A DNA stretch of 64,000 bases from Microbacterium sp. No. 7 (GCF_001314225.1 NZ_CP012697.1:4092001-4156000), one strand, 5' to 3'. Counted from the first letter of the stretch, positions 24,640 to 34,053 are shown. Notes: generated by a model not told the origin, from the letters alone. Numbers and translations are program-made.

Positions 24640-26109
24640 ATGACCCTATTGACCACCACCGCCGCTCAGGACTGGATCGCGGGGTTCACGCCGAAGCACT
24701 TCATCAACGGCGAGTTCGTGCCGCCCGCGAGCGGCGAGACCTTCGAGGCGATCAATCCGTCGACCATCGAGCGCATCGCCGACCTCGCCCAGGGCAACGC
24801 CGACGACATCGACGCCGCCGTGCGCGCCGCCCGTGCCGCGTTCGACGCCGGCGCCTGGTCGGGCATGGACCCGTTCGAGCGCTCGCGCCTGCTGACGCGC
24901 TTCGCCGACATCGCCGAGGCGCACGCCGACGAGCTCGCCGAGCTGGAGAGCACGGAGATGGGCATGATCCTGCCCACGGCCAAGGCCTTCGTGGGCGTCG
25001 GCATCGGCGCACTGCGCCACTTCGCGGGCACGCTCGCGAACATCTCGGGCGAGACCACCTCGTCGGCGAGCAACGTGCTGAACTTCACGCTGCGCGAGCC
25101 CCTCGGCGTCGTGGGCGTCATCATCCCGTGGAACGTGCCGACGACCGGCTTCATGTGGAAGGCCGGAGCCGCGATCGCCGCCGGCAACACCGTCGTGATC
25201 AAGCCCGCCGAGCAGGCCTGCCTCTCGGTCGTGCGTCTCGCCGAGCTGGCCGTCGAGGCCGGCATCCCCGCGGGCGTGCTGAACGTCGTGACCGGCGACG
25301 GCCCCACCGCCGGCGAGCCGCTCGTCGACCACCCGCTCGTCGACAAGATCACCTTCACGGGCTCGACGACCGTCGGCAAGCGGATCATGTCGCGCGCCGC
25401 CGTCAACGTCAAGAGCATCTCGCTTGAGCTGGGCGGCAAGTCGCCCAACATCATCTTCGACGACGCCAACCTCGACCTCGCCGTGCCGTACGCGCTGGCC
25501 GCGTTCACGACCGTGAACGGCCAGGGCTGCGTGTGCGGCACGCGCATCCTCGTGCAGCGCGGCATCAAGGACGAGTTCGTGCGCCGCCTCGCCGAGGCCG
25601 CCGAGCAGCTCAAGCTCGGCGACCCCCTCGACCCCGAGACGACCCTCGGGCCGCTCTCGTCGCAGGAGCAGTTCGAGCGCGTCGTGGGCTACCTGGAGAT
25701 CGGCAAGGAGGAGGGCGCGATCGCCGCGACCGGCGGCGCGCCGACCGGCGAGGGCTACTTCGTGCCGGCGACGGTCTTCGAGGCGTCCTCGAACAAGCTC
25801 CGCATCGCGCAGGAGGAGATCTTCGGCCCCGTGGCGACCGTCGTCCCCTTCGACACCGAGGAGGAGGCGCTCGCGATCGCCAACGACATCGAGTACGGCC
25901 TCGCGTCGGCGGTGTGGACGAGCGACGTGCAGCGCGCCGGCCGCGTCGTGCGGGGTCTGCGGGCCGGCACGGTGTGGGTGAACACCTACTTCTCGCTGGC
26001 GTCGAACATGCCCTTCGGCGGCTACAAGCAGTCGGGTGTCGGCCGCGAGAACGGCATGAACTGGTACCTCGACTTCACGCACGAGAAGGCCGTCTACATG
26101 CAGCTCTGA
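24640..26109 (+). CDS. NAD(P)-dependent aldehyde dehydrogenase
   Basis: ALDH superfamily enzyme of 489 residues, oxidising an aldehyde to the acid. Motifs: IIPWNVP, cofactor TFTGSTTVGKRI, catalytic Glu263 in LELGGKSP and catalytic Cys297 in NGQGC, then QEEIFGPVATVVPF and PFGGYKQSGVGRENG. Upstream are a promoter with a palindrome and GGGAGG before the ATG. Divergent from the GntR regulator and the monooxygenase cluster, it could oxidise the aldehyde produced after ester cleavage. No esterase gene was seen in the cluster, a gap in this model. Confidence 0.95.
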   Translation: MTLLTTTAAQDWIAGFTPKHFINGEFVPPASGETFEAINPSTIERIADLAQGNADDIDAAVRAARAAFDAGAWSGMDPFERSRLLTRFADIAEAHADELAELESTEMGMILPTAKAFVGVGIGALRHFAGTLANISGETTSSASNVLNFTLREPLGVVGVIIPWNVPTTGFMWKAGAAIAAGNTVVIKPAEQACLSVVRLAELAVEAGIPAGVLNVVTGDGPTAGEPLVDHPLVDKITFTGSTTVGKRIMSRAAVNVKSISLELGGKSPNIIFDDANLDLAVPYALAAFTTVNGQGCVCGTRILVQRGIKDEFVRRLAEAAEQLKLGDPLDPETTLGPLSSQEQFERVVGYLEIGKEEGAIAATGGAPTGEGYFVPATVFEASSNKLRIAQEEIFGPVATVVPFDTEEEALAIANDIEYGLASAVWTSDVQRAGRVVRGLRAGTVWVNTYFSLASNMPFGGYKQSGVGRENGMNWYLDFTHEKAVYMQL

Positions 26110-26125
26110 GCCCCCGGCAAAGAGA

Positions 26126-26157
26126 CGAGTGCCCCCGCCGATCGGCGGGGGCACTCG
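26126..26157. terminator. perfect 32-bp palindrome, bidirectional terminator
   Basis: Two perfect 16-bp arms (CGAGTGCCCCCGCCGA and its complement) without loop lie between convergent genes ending at 26109 and 26181. A triple TGCTCAG direct repeat follows at about 26164-26184. Confidence 0.8.
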
Positions 26158-26180
26158 CGCGTGTGCTCAGTGCTCAGTGC

Positions 26181-27770
26181 TCAGGCGTACGCGAACACGC
26201 CGCCGTGGCTGGCCGGGAAGAACCCGGACGCCTGCACCGGCGTGGTCGGGTTCACCAGCGCCCGCACCGGGTCCTTCTTGATGCCGCCCGAGGTGCCGTC
26301 GGCGCCGGCGCTGTAGTCGTTGTCGCCCCAGCTCCAGATCGTGCCGTCCTCGAGGAGGATGTGGATGGCGTAGTACGAGAGCGACACGTCGACGATCCTG
26401 CCCGCCGGCAGGGTGCCGCCGTACGGCTGCGCGAACGGCCGGCTGCTGGTGTTCGCCGGCGTGTGCACGTTGTACGAGCCGTAGCCCCACGTGTAGAGCG
26501 TGCCGTCGCCGGCGAGCGCGGCCGCGTGGTAGGCCTCGTGATAGAACACCGGCAGCTTCACGATGCCCGACAGCGGCGTTCCGGCGCTGGTCAGCACGTG
26601 GTCGGCGTAGCCGCGGGTGCCGCTCGTCGTGCCGTTGCCGAGCTGGCCGCCGGAGTTCGTCCCCCACGAGAGCACCCTGTCGCCGACGAGGGCCATCCCG
26701 CCCTTGAACCGGCCGCGGATCTGCGACGCCCCCGTGACGGGCGTGCCGTTCTGGTGGACGACGGGCTTCGGGACGTTGACGTTGCCGGTGCTCTGCGTGC
26801 CGGTGTCCTGCTGGTCGTTGATGCCCCACGCCCAGACCTGGCCCGTCGAGTCGAGCGCGATGCCGCCCGTGTAGCTCGCGGAGATCTGCGTGACGAAGAC
26901 CCCGCTCGGGAACGAGACGAGCTTCGGCGCGTTGGTGTCGGGGCCGAACGTGCCGTTGCCGAGGCTTCCCGTGCCGGAGTTGAAGCCCCACGAGAAGACG
27001 CGTCCCGCCGACGTCAGCACGTACCCGCCGCCGGTGAACCCGGCGACGTCGACGAGCTTCTCGTCGGGATGCAGCAGTCCGCTGAAGTTGAAGGCCGCGG
27101 CGTTGGTCGCGTTCGTGCCGGGCGCCGTCGCGTTCGAGCCGGCGCCGTGGCTCCACAGCGTGTTGTCGCTGCGGATGAGGTAGCTGTTGTGGTCGCGGTA
27201 GCCGCCGGCCATCGCGACGATCTCGCCGGCGCCCAGGGTGCCGGGGCCGTTCAGGTGCGTCGGGACGGTCGCGAACTTGAGCACGCCGCCCCCGGTGACG
27301 AAGAGCGTGTTGCCCAGGTTCTCGCCCCACACGATGCCGTCGACCGGGTCCGGGGCGACGTTGACCTCGACGACGAGGCTCGTCGTGCCGCTGGTCAGTC
27401 CGGGCGCGGAGGCGGTCAGGACGCCGGTGGTCGCCGTGCCCGGGGCGACGATGCCGGAGACGGTGAACCCGCCGAGCGCGTCCACCGGCGCGCTGGCCGG
27501 GCCGGCGAATCCCGGCGGGTAGGTCAGGGCGACGTCTGCGGGCAGCGGCGCGCCCGGCTGCACGTTCACGGTGCCCGTGACGACGTACGTGCCGTTCGGC
27601 CTCGCGACGTACTCGGGCTCGGCGAAGGCGATGACCCCGCCGACGGAGGCGCTGGCGGTCGGGAGCGCGACGGCGGCCGCGATCACGGGCATCGACCAGG
27701 CAGCGCCCTTCACGATGGTCCGTCTCGGGACGCCGGCGCCGGTCTCCTGGGCGTCTTCCACGTTGCTCAT
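26181..27770 (-). CDS. Tat-exported RCC1-repeat protein
   Basis: Protein of 529 residues. The N-terminus has a twin-arginine motif, RRTIVKGAAWS, then a hydrophobic stretch and PTASAS, so folded export by the Tat pathway is predicted. Residues ~45-135 form an Ig-like beta domain (cadherin/invasin-like pattern); from ~150 on, RCC1-type repeats recur (VWGENLGNTLF, WSHGAG, VFSWGFNSGTGSLGNGT, VWAWGINDQQDTG, VLSWGTNSGGQLGNGT, LYTWGYGS, IWSWGDNDYSAGADG), making roughly a seven-bladed propeller. RCC1 propellers bind proteins; the ligand here is unknown. It is monocistronic. Confidence 0.88.
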   Translation of the reverse strand: MSNVEDAQETGAGVPRRTIVKGAAWSMPVIAAAVALPTASASVGGVIAFAEPEYVARPNGTYVVTGTVNVQPGAPLPADVALTYPPGFAGPASAPVDALGGFTVSGIVAPGTATTGVLTASAPGLTSGTTSLVVEVNVAPDPVDGIVWGENLGNTLFVTGGGVLKFATVPTHLNGPGTLGAGEIVAMAGGYRDHNSYLIRSDNTLWSHGAGSNATAPGTNATNAAAFNFSGLLHPDEKLVDVAGFTGGGYVLTSAGRVFSWGFNSGTGSLGNGTFGPDTNAPKLVSFPSGVFVTQISASYTGGIALDSTGQVWAWGINDQQDTGTQSTGNVNVPKPVVHQNGTPVTGASQIRGRFKGGMALVGDRVLSWGTNSGGQLGNGTTSGTRGYADHVLTSAGTPLSGIVKLPVFYHEAYHAAALAGDGTLYTWGYGSYNVHTPANTSSRPFAQPYGGTLPAGRIVDVSLSYYAIHILLEDGTIWSWGDNDYSAGADGTSGGIKKDPVRALVNPTTPVQASGFFPASHGGVFAYA

Positions 27771-28036
27771 CGATCCTCATCTCTCTCTGCCCGCCGGGGC
27801 CGTGCGGCCGCGGCGGAGCTGTCGACGTGCGGACTGCACCCGATCATTGAGCCCCGAGGGCGCCGGGCGGTGCCGCGCGATCACCGGAACCTCGAAGAGC
27901 TGCCCCCGGATGCATGGAGCTTTCCGCACCGCCCGTCGCGGCGGCCCCCGCCGCGCGCGCCCGGGGTGCACAGTGAAGTGCTCAGCACCGATCCGGACGC
28001 CGGCCCCCGACGGCTCTGTCACGCCTGGATGTCACG

Positions 28037-28933
28037 ATGCCCGTATCCGCTCCCCGCCGCGCGACGGCGGCGCTTGCGACGCCCTCGCTCGCGACGCTGG
28101 GATGGCGGCCCGGCGTCGGCGGCCCGGCGCGGGAGTCGGTCGAGCTCGTCCAGGCGCAGCGCTGGACGGTCGCACGGCTCTGGTCCACCCGCGGCGACCT
28201 CATCGGCCGGCCGCTGCCGGCCGGCACGTACCGCGCGATCGTCACGGTCGAGGGCGACGCCACGCTCCAGTCGCGCGGCCGGCAGCACGCGCTCGGGCCG
28301 CGGCAGGTCATCCTGCTCGACGGCCCCGACCTCGTGCGCACGGAGAACCGCGACCTGTGGGCCCGGCTGGAATGGCGGCTCCGCCCACCCGTCCCGCTGC
28401 GCCCGCTGCTCGCCGGCTGCCTCGCGATGCCGGTGACCCTGAGCGAGCACTACTTCCGGCTCCTCACCGCCATCACGAACGTGACCGCCACGAGCCATCC
28501 GTTCGGCGCCGACATGTTCCTCGAGGCGCTGAGCGCGACGCTCGCGGCCGCGCTGAGCGACGCCCTCGGCATCCCGCACGGGCTCTCGCCGACGCGCACC
28601 GTCCAGTACGTGGACGCGCTGCGCCTCATCGACGAGCACCACCGCGACCGGACGTTCTCGGTCGAGACGCTCCGGCACCGCATGTCGGTCTCGGAGTCGA
28701 CCCTGCACCTGGTCTTCCAGGCCGCGGGCACGACGCCGCGTCAGGCGCTCGAGAGCCGCCGGGTCGCGACCGCGCTCGCGGAGCTCGACGCCGCGCCCGA
28801 CGGCGAGCGGCCCGACCTGGCCGACGTCGCCCGCCGATCGGGGTTCACCTCGGTGCGGCGGCTGCAGAGCGCGCTGCGGCGGCAGAGCCACGTCGCCGCG
28901 GCGCGCGGACCGTGGGTCCCGGCGCACGCGTGA
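28037..28933 (+). CDS. AraC-family transcriptional regulator
   Basis: Regulator of 298 residues with a C-terminal AraC HTH region (TFSVETLRHRMSVSESTLHLVFQAAGTTPRQALESRR, then ADVARRSGFTSVRRLQSALRRQS). The N-terminal ~180 residues form a cupin-like sensor half. The start at 28037 lacks a clear ribosome-binding site, so it is uncertain. No divergent or adjacent target operon is obvious; the gene stands alone between the RCC1 gene and the methylcitrate operon, which it faces tail to tail. Confidence 0.82.
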   Translation: MPVSAPRRATAALATPSLATLGWRPGVGGPARESVELVQAQRWTVARLWSTRGDLIGRPLPAGTYRAIVTVEGDATLQSRGRQHALGPRQVILLDGPDLVRTENRDLWARLEWRLRPPVPLRPLLAGCLAMPVTLSEHYFRLLTAITNVTATSHPFGADMFLEALSATLAAALSDALGIPHGLSPTRTVQYVDALRLIDEHHRDRTFSVETLRHRMSVSESTLHLVFQAAGTTPRQALESRRVATALAELDAAPDGERPDLADVARRSGFTSVRRLQSALRRQSHVAAARGPWVPAHA

Positions 28934-28986
28934 CGCGGCGCGGGGTCCGGCGTACCGAGCCCGCCGGGAGCGGGGCGCGACGACGG

Positions 28987-29023
28987 ACGAGGGGGCCGGA
29001 TGCCAGGCATCCGACCCCCTCGT
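28987..29023. terminator. bidirectional terminator hairpin
   Basis: ACGAGGGGGCCGGATGCC pairs with the following GGCATCCGACCCCCTCGT with one mismatch and a one-base loop, between convergent genes ending at 28933 and 29037. Confidence 0.8.
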
Positions 29024-29036
29024 GACGATCTCGCGA

Positions 29037-30227
29037 TCAGTCGGCGGCTTCCTCCGCGCGCTGCGCCGCGGCCAGCGCCGCCTCGTCGGGCACGTAGCCC
29101 TCGACGTGGCGCTCGTCGGGGCCGTTGTAGGCCGACAGCGGGCGGATGAGCGCGTTCGACGCGGTCTGCTCCATGATGTGCGCCGTCCAGCCCGTCACGC
29201 GCGACGCGATGAACAGCGGCGTGAACGTGAGGATGTCGAAGCCGATCAGGTCGTACGCCGGGCCCGACGGGTAGTCGAGGTTCGGGTAGATCCCCTTGCG
29301 GGCCACGAACTCGCCCTCCAGCGCCTCGTACAGGGCGAGCACGTCGGGACGGTCGTAGTGCTCGATGAGCGTCAGCAGCGCCTGGTGCATCGTGGGCACG
29401 CGCGAGTCGCCGCGCTTGTACACGCGGTGACCGAAGCCCATGATCTTGCGCTTGGCGCCGAGCGCCTCGTCGAGCCACGCCGTGACGTTCTCCGCCGAGC
29501 CGATCTCGTTGAAGATGTGCAGCACGGCCTCGTTGGCGCCGCCGTGCAGCGGGCCCTTGAGCGCGCCGATGGCGCCCACGACCGCCGAGTACAGGTCGCT
29601 CAGGGTCGAGGTGATCACGCGGGCCGTGAACGTCGACGCGTTGAACGAGTGCTCGGCGTACAGGATCATCGAGCGGTTGAACGCGTCGACGACGACCTCG
29701 TGGGACTCCTCGCCGAACGTCATCCACAGGAAGTTCGCCGCGTAGTCGAGGTCGTCGCGGGGCGCGACGAGCTCCTCACCGCGACGGCGACGCTGCCCGT
29801 AGGCGACGATCGCCGGCAGCGCCGCGTAGAGGCGGACGCTGCGGGCCAGGTTCTCCTCGGGGCTGCCGGCCGCGTCGAGCACGGAGCCCGCGCCCGTCGT
29901 GTCGCTCGCGCCGATGACGCTGACGGCCGTGCGCACCTCGTCCATCGGGTGCGCGTCGAGCGGCAGCAGGTCGATCGCGGCCTTCACGTTGTCGGCGAGC
30001 GCGCGGTGCGCACGCTCCTCCGCGCGCAGCGCGGCGAGCTGCTCGTCGGTCGGCAGCTCGCCGTTCCACAGCAGGTAGGCGACCGCCTCGAACGGCTGCG
30101 TCGCGGCGAGCTCCTGCACGGGGTAGCCGCGGTAGAGCAGCGAGTTGGTCTCGGGGTTGACCTTGCTGACGGCCGTGTAGTCGGCGACGACGCCGGCGAG
30201 GCCCTTCTTGATCTCGGTGTCGGTCAT
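29037..30227 (-). CDS. prpC: 2-methylcitrate synthase (citrate synthase family)
   Basis: Citrate-synthase-fold enzyme of 396 residues that condenses propionyl-CoA with oxaloacetate in the methylcitrate cycle. Active-site blocks: LYRGYPVQELA, PLHGGANE, the catalytic His region MGFGHRVYK and DYPSGPAYDLIGFD. The length matches short bacterial methylcitrate synthases. It is the last gene of the GntR-prpD-prpB-prpC operon, seven bases after prpB, with TAGGAAGATC before the start. The operon supports prpC over a housekeeping citrate synthase. Confidence 0.94.
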   Translation of the reverse strand: MTDTEIKKGLAGVVADYTAVSKVNPETNSLLYRGYPVQELAATQPFEAVAYLLWNGELPTDEQLAALRAEERAHRALADNVKAAIDLLPLDAHPMDEVRTAVSVIGASDTTGAGSVLDAAGSPEENLARSVRLYAALPAIVAYGQRRRRGEELVAPRDDLDYAANFLWMTFGEESHEVVVDAFNRSMILYAEHSFNASTFTARVITSTLSDLYSAVVGAIGALKGPLHGGANEAVLHIFNEIGSAENVTAWLDEALGAKRKIMGFGHRVYKRGDSRVPTMHQALLTLIEHYDRPDVLALYEALEGEFVARKGIYPNLDYPSGPAYDLIGFDILTFTPLFIASRVTGWTAHIMEQTASNALIRPLSAYNGPDERHVEGYVPDEAALAAAQRAEEAAD

Positions 30228-30234
30228 GATCTTC

Positions 30235-31134
30235 CTATCGCTCGATCTGGAAGTTGAACACGTTCGTGTCGAAGTGGTTGTAGTCCTCGTAGTCGATGAG
30301 GTCGTACAGGTCGGCGCGGTGCTGCATCTCGCCGAGCTTGCTCGTGAGGTGACCCTCGTCGATCAGCGTATCCAGACCGCGACCGGCCGCGCCCATCGCG
30401 ATGCGCAGCAGCGACACCGGCCAGATGACGATCTGCACGCCCACGCCCTGCAGCTGGTCGACCGTGAACAGCTCGCTCTTGCCGAACTCGGTCATGTTGG
30501 CCAGGATCGGCACGTCGAGCGCCTTCGCGACCGCCTCGAACTCGCTCAGGTCGCGCATCGCCTCGGGGAAGACGGCGTCGGCCCCGGCATCCACGAGCGC
30601 CTTCGCGCGGTCGATCGCCGCGTCGAGCCCCTCGGCGGCACGGATGTCGGTGCGCGCCATGATGAGGAAGTTCGGGTCGCGACGCGCGTCGACGGCGGCG
30701 CGGATGCGCTTGATCGCCGTGTCGGTGTCGACGACGGCCTTGCCGTCGAGGTGACCGCAGCGCTTCGGGTTGACCTGGTCCTCGATGTGGCATCCGGCGA
30801 TGCCGGCGTCCTCGAGGGTCTGGATCGTGCGCGCCACGTTCATCGGCTCGCCGAAGCCCGTGTCGGCGTCGATGATCGCGGGCAGCTCCGTCATGCGGGC
30901 GATCTGCTGACCGCGGCCGGCGACCTCGGTGAGCGTCGTCAGGCCGATGTCGGGCAGGCCCAGGTCGGCAGCGAGCACGGCGCCCGAGATGTAGACGCCC
31001 TCGAAGCCCTTGCGCTCGATGAGCCGCGCCGACAGGGGGTTGAACGCGCCGGGGAAGCGCACGAGCTCCCCCGACGCGAGACGCTCCCGCAGCAGCCGCC
31101 GCTTCTCAGCGGCAGGGGTCTGGGAGTAGAGCAT
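30235..31134 (-). CDS. prpB: methylisocitrate lyase
   Basis: Isocitrate-lyase-superfamily enzyme of 299 residues that splits 2-methylisocitrate into pyruvate and succinate. The signature KRCGH (residues 124-128, catalytic Cys126) and the metal-binding IIDADTGFGEP block are present. The start at 31134 overlaps the prpD stop by one base (TGATG), so translation is coupled. Confidence 0.95.
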   Translation of the reverse strand: MLYSQTPAAEKRRLLRERLASGELVRFPGAFNPLSARLIERKGFEGVYISGAVLAADLGLPDIGLTTLTEVAGRGQQIARMTELPAIIDADTGFGEPMNVARTIQTLEDAGIAGCHIEDQVNPKRCGHLDGKAVVDTDTAIKRIRAAVDARRDPNFLIMARTDIRAAEGLDAAIDRAKALVDAGADAVFPEAMRDLSEFEAVAKALDVPILANMTEFGKSELFTVDQLQGVGVQIVIWPVSLLRIAMGAAGRGLDTLIDEGHLTSKLGEMQHRADLYDLIDYEDYNHFDTNVFNFQIER

Positions 31135-32660
31135 CAGAAGAGGCCCTTCGGCGCCGGGGCGTTGACGATCACGCCGGCGGCCGCGACGATGTTGAGCTCG
31201 CGCACCTCGTCGGCGGTCAGCTCGGGCAGGCGCTGCGCGAGGTCGAGGAAGCGCTCGATCTCCTCGGCCGTGAGCACCGGCTCGGCGAGCAGGCGGAACT
31301 TGCGCACGTAGTCCTCGCGAGCGAACGGGCGGGCGCCCAGCGGGTGCGCGTCGGCCACGGCGATCTCGTCGACGAGCTTCTCGCCGTTCGCCAGGGTGAT
31401 CTCGACGCGACCGCCGAAGGCCTTCTCGTTGGGGTCCTCCGAGTGGTAGCGACGCGTCCACTCGGCATCCTCGGCCGTCGTGATCTTGTGCCACAGGGCC
31501 ACAGTGTCCTCGCGACCCGCACGCTCGGGGGTGTACGAGTCGACGTGGTGCCAGCCGCCGTCCTGCAGCGCGACCGCGAAGATGTAGGGGATCGAGTGGT
31601 CGAGCGTCTCGCGCGAGGCGGTCGGGTCGTACTTCTGCGGGTCGTTCGCGCCCGAGCCGATCACGTAGTGCGTGTGGTGGCTCGTGTGCAGCACGATGCT
31701 CTCGATGTTCGCCGGGTCGGCGAGGTCGGGACGCTCGTTGTGCAGCTTGCGGGCCAGGTCGATCCAGGCCTGCGCCTGGTACTCGGCCGAGTGCTCCTTG
31801 GTGTAGGAGTCGAGGATGCCGCGCTTGGCCTCGCCCGGTGCGGGCAGCGGAACCTCGTACGAGGCGTCCTTGCCGTCGAGCAGCCAGGCGATGAAGCCGT
31901 CCTCGCCCTCGTAGATGGGCGAGGGGCTGGTCTCGCCGCGCATGGCGCGGTCGACGGCCTCCACGGCCATCTTGCCGGCGAACGCGGGGGCGTGCGCCTT
32001 CCAGGTCGAGATCTCGCCCTTGCGCGACTGGCGCGTGGCGGTCGTCGTGTGCAGCGCCTGGCCGACGGCCTGGTAGATCGTGTCGACGTCGAGGCCGAGC
32101 AGCGTGCCGATGCCCGCGGCGGCCGAGGGGCCGAGGTGGGCGACGTGGTCGATCTTGTGCTTGTGCAGGCAGATCGAGCGCACGAGGTCGATCTGGATCT
32201 CGTAGCCGGTCGCGAGGCCGCGCACGAGGGCCGCGCCGTCCTTGCCGACGTGCTGCGCGACGGCGAGGATCGCCGGGATGTTGTCGCCGGGGTGCGAGTA
32301 CTCGGCGGCGAGGAACGTGTCGTGGTAGTCGAGCTCGCGCACGGCCACGCCGTTGGCCCACGCGGCCCACTCGGGGCTCGTCAGGCGGTCGTTGGCGACG
32401 CCGAAGATCGTCGCGCCGTGGCCCGAGATCGAGACGGGGTGGTCGAGCGCCTGCTGGCGGGCGGCGCTGACGGGGGCGCGGGTGAGCGACGCGGCGGCGA
32501 CCGACGCGTTGTCGATGACGCGGTTGACGATCATGTCGACGACGTCGGCCTCGACCTCGACCGGGTCGGCCGCGACCGCGGCGATCTTGTAGGCGAGCTG
32601 GTCTTCGCGAGCGAGGTTCTCTTCGCTGCGGTAGACGCGCACGTGGTGGTTGACGGTCAT
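31134..32660 (-). CDS. prpD: 2-methylcitrate dehydratase
   Basis: PrpD/MmgE-family protein of 508 residues, dehydrating 2-methylcitrate to 2-methylaconitate. Family features include the N-terminal [17 protein letters not shown] block, [42 protein letters not shown] and [15 protein letters not shown]. It overlaps the GntR gene upstream by four bases (ATGA) and prpB downstream by one, giving one coupled unit for propionyl-CoA disposal. Confidence 0.95.
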   Translation of the reverse strand: MTVNHHVRVYRSEENLAREDQLAYKIAAVAADPVEVEADVVDMIVNRVIDNASVAAASLTRAPVSAARQQALDHPVSISGHGATIFGVANDRLTSPEWAAWANGVAVRELDYHDTFLAAEYSHPGDNIPAILAVAQHVGKDGAALVRGLATGYEIQIDLVRSICLHKHKIDHVAHLGPSAAAGIGTLLGLDVDTIYQAVGQALHTTTATRQSRKGEISTWKAHAPAFAGKMAVEAVDRAMRGETSPSPIYEGEDGFIAWLLDGKDASYEVPLPAPGEAKRGILDSYTKEHSAEYQAQAWIDLARKLHNERPDLADPANIESIVLHTSHHTHYVIGSGANDPQKYDPTASRETLDHSIPYIFAVALQDGGWHHVDSYTPERAGREDTVALWHKITTAEDAEWTRRYHSEDPNEKAFGGRVEITLANGEKLVDEIAVADAHPLGARPFAREDYVRKFRLLAEPVLTAEEIERFLDLAQRLPELTADEVRELNIVAAAGVIVNAPAPKGLF

Positions 32661-33292
32661 GGACGGGCCTCCAGGGATTCGAGAATGCTGGTCAGTGCGT
32701 TGTGAAGGTGGACATGGGTGGCATGTGCGGCCAGCTCGGCGTCGCCGGCGGCGATCGCCGAGGCGATCAGCCTGTGCTCCGACACCGACGTCGCGAGTCT
32801 GCCGGGATGGTACCGCGCCAGGCGGCGCACGCGGACCAGGTGCGTGCGCACCGTGCGCAGCGCCGCGGCGAGGTGGTCGTTGGACGCCGCGGCGTCGACG
32901 AGCTCGTCGAACCGCTCGATCAGGGCGTAGTAGGCGTCACGGGCGTCGTCGCCCTCGACGGATGCCGCGGCGAACTGCTCGGCGACCTCGGCGAACGCGG
33001 CACGGTCGGCGTGCGCGGCGGCCAGGCGCGCGGCGGTCTCCTCGAGGGCGCGGCGCACCGCGAACAGCTCGCGGATGTCGTCGGCGTCGATGTCGGCGAC
33101 GACGGTGACGCGGGGCGAGGCCTGCTCGACGAGCCGCTCGGCGGCGAGACGGCCGAGGGCCTCGCGCAGGGGCGTGCGGCTGACGCCGAGGCGGGCGGCC
33201 TGCTCGACCTCGCCGAGCACCGTGCCGGGCGGCAGCTCCCCCGACTGGATCTGGTCGAGAAGTGCACGGTAGGCACGGTCGCTTGCCCGCAT
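32657..33292 (-). CDS. GntR-family (FCD) regulator of the prp operon
   Basis: Regulator of 211 residues: winged helix at ~1-70 ([48 protein letters not shown]) and an FCD helical domain. It is the first gene of the prp operon and overlaps prpD by four bases, so it probably represses its own transcript and responds to a methylcitrate-cycle intermediate. GTATACATA-containing sites upstream (33327-33335 and the perfect palindrome at 33377-33390) are likely operators. Confidence 0.92.
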   Translation of the reverse strand: MRASDRAYRALLDQIQSGELPPGTVLGEVEQAARLGVSRTPLREALGRLAAERLVEQASPRVTVVADIDADDIRELFAVRRALEETAARLAAAHADRAAFAEVAEQFAAASVEGDDARDAYYALIERFDELVDAAASNDHLAAALRTVRTHLVRVRRLARYHPGRLATSVSEHRLIASAIAAGDAELAAHATHVHLHNALTSILESLEARP

Positions 33293-33326
33293 CCGTTACC
33301 TCCTCGTGACCTCGTTGCTCGCCACT

Positions 33327-33390
33327 GTATACATAAACCGCGATGAAGGCAAGCCGGATGCCGATTTCATCGCTCTGCGTATACATACGC
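33327..33390. promoter_or_regulatory. two GntR operator candidates upstream of the prp operon
   Basis: GTATACATA occurs at 33327-33335 and again at 33379-33387. The second copy is inside a perfect inverted repeat GCGTAT-AC-ATACGC (33377-33390). The TGTATAC copy also resembles a -10 region for the prp transcript. Confidence 0.6.
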
Positions 33391-33410
33391 CGCCGCCCGA
33401 CGGCCCCAGC

Positions 33411-33515
33411 CGCGAGGGTGCCAGTTGTTCTCGCGAGGGTGCCGGTTCTGTTCGCGAGGGTGCCAGTTGTCCTCGCGAGGGTGCCGGTTCTGTTCGCGAG
33501 GGTGCTTGGTCGCGA
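33411..33515. repeat. five-copy 21-bp tandem repeat before the RNase H gene
   Basis: CGCGAGGGTGC begins at 33411, 33432, 33453, 33474 and 33495, an exact 21-base spacing. Units alternate between two versions of the following bases (CAGTTGTYCT and CGGTTCTGTT). No stable coding meaning is evident; it is two helical turns long per unit. Confidence 0.9.
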
Positions 33516-33528
33516 TAGCGTGGGAGGA

Positions 33529-34053
33529 ATGACGGCATCCTCCTACACCGTGGCCACCGACGGCGCCTGCAAGGGCAATCCCGGACCGACGGGCTGGGCG
33601 TGGGTGGGCGAGGACGGCCACTGGGCCGCGGGCTCGCTGCGGGAGGGCACCAACAACATCGGCGAGCTGCTGGGGCTGCTGCGCGCGATCGAGGACCACG
33701 CGGACGTCGAGCACCTCATCGTGCAGGCCGACTCGAAGTACGCGATCGACACGTACGCCTCGTGGATGGACGCGCACCGCCGCCGCGGCTGGAAGACCTC
33801 GACGGGCTCCCCCACGAAGAACCGCGACCTGCTGGAGCAGCTCATCGCCGCGCGCGACGCGCGGCGGGCGGCGGGGCTGCCCGACGTCGTGCTCGAGCAC
33901 GTGCGCGGGCACCGCGGCCACACCCTCAACGAGTGGGCCGACGAGCGCGCCGTGCGCGCCTCACAGCACGCCGCCGCCGGCAAGGCCAGCGCCTGGTCCT
34001 CCCTCAGCGGCGCCCACGACCGCCTCGACGTCTCCGCCCCACCCCGCCGCTGA
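33529..34053 (+). CDS. rnhA: ribonuclease HI
   Basis: RNase H-fold protein of 174 residues that cuts the RNA strand of RNA-DNA hybrids. All four acidic catalytic residues are visible: Asp11 (ATDGACKGNPGP), Glu46 (NNIGELLGLLRAIE), Asp68 (VQADSKYAID) and Asp138 (NEWADERA). The ATG at 33529 has GGGAGG directly upstream. A longer reading back to 33343 only adds peptide from the 21-bp repeats and is rejected. Confidence 0.93.
   Translation: MTASSYTVATDGACKGNPGPTGWAWVGEDGHWAAGSLREGTNNIGELLGLLRAIEDHADVEHLIVQADSKYAIDTYASWMDAHRRRGWKTSTGSPTKNRDLLEQLIAARDARRAAGLPDVVLEHVRGHRGHTLNEWADERAVRASQHAAAGKASAWSSLSGAHDRLDVSAPPRR

Noticed and set aside
26127..26156. A site-specific recombination or attachment site
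   Set aside because: The perfect palindrome lies between convergent genes with no integrase nearby, so a terminator is simpler.
33343..33528. N-terminal extension of RNase HI encoded by the 21-bp repeats
   Set aside because: The ATG at 33529 has GGGAGG next to it and gives the normal family length. The repeats read as meaningless VPVVLAR/VPVLFAR units.
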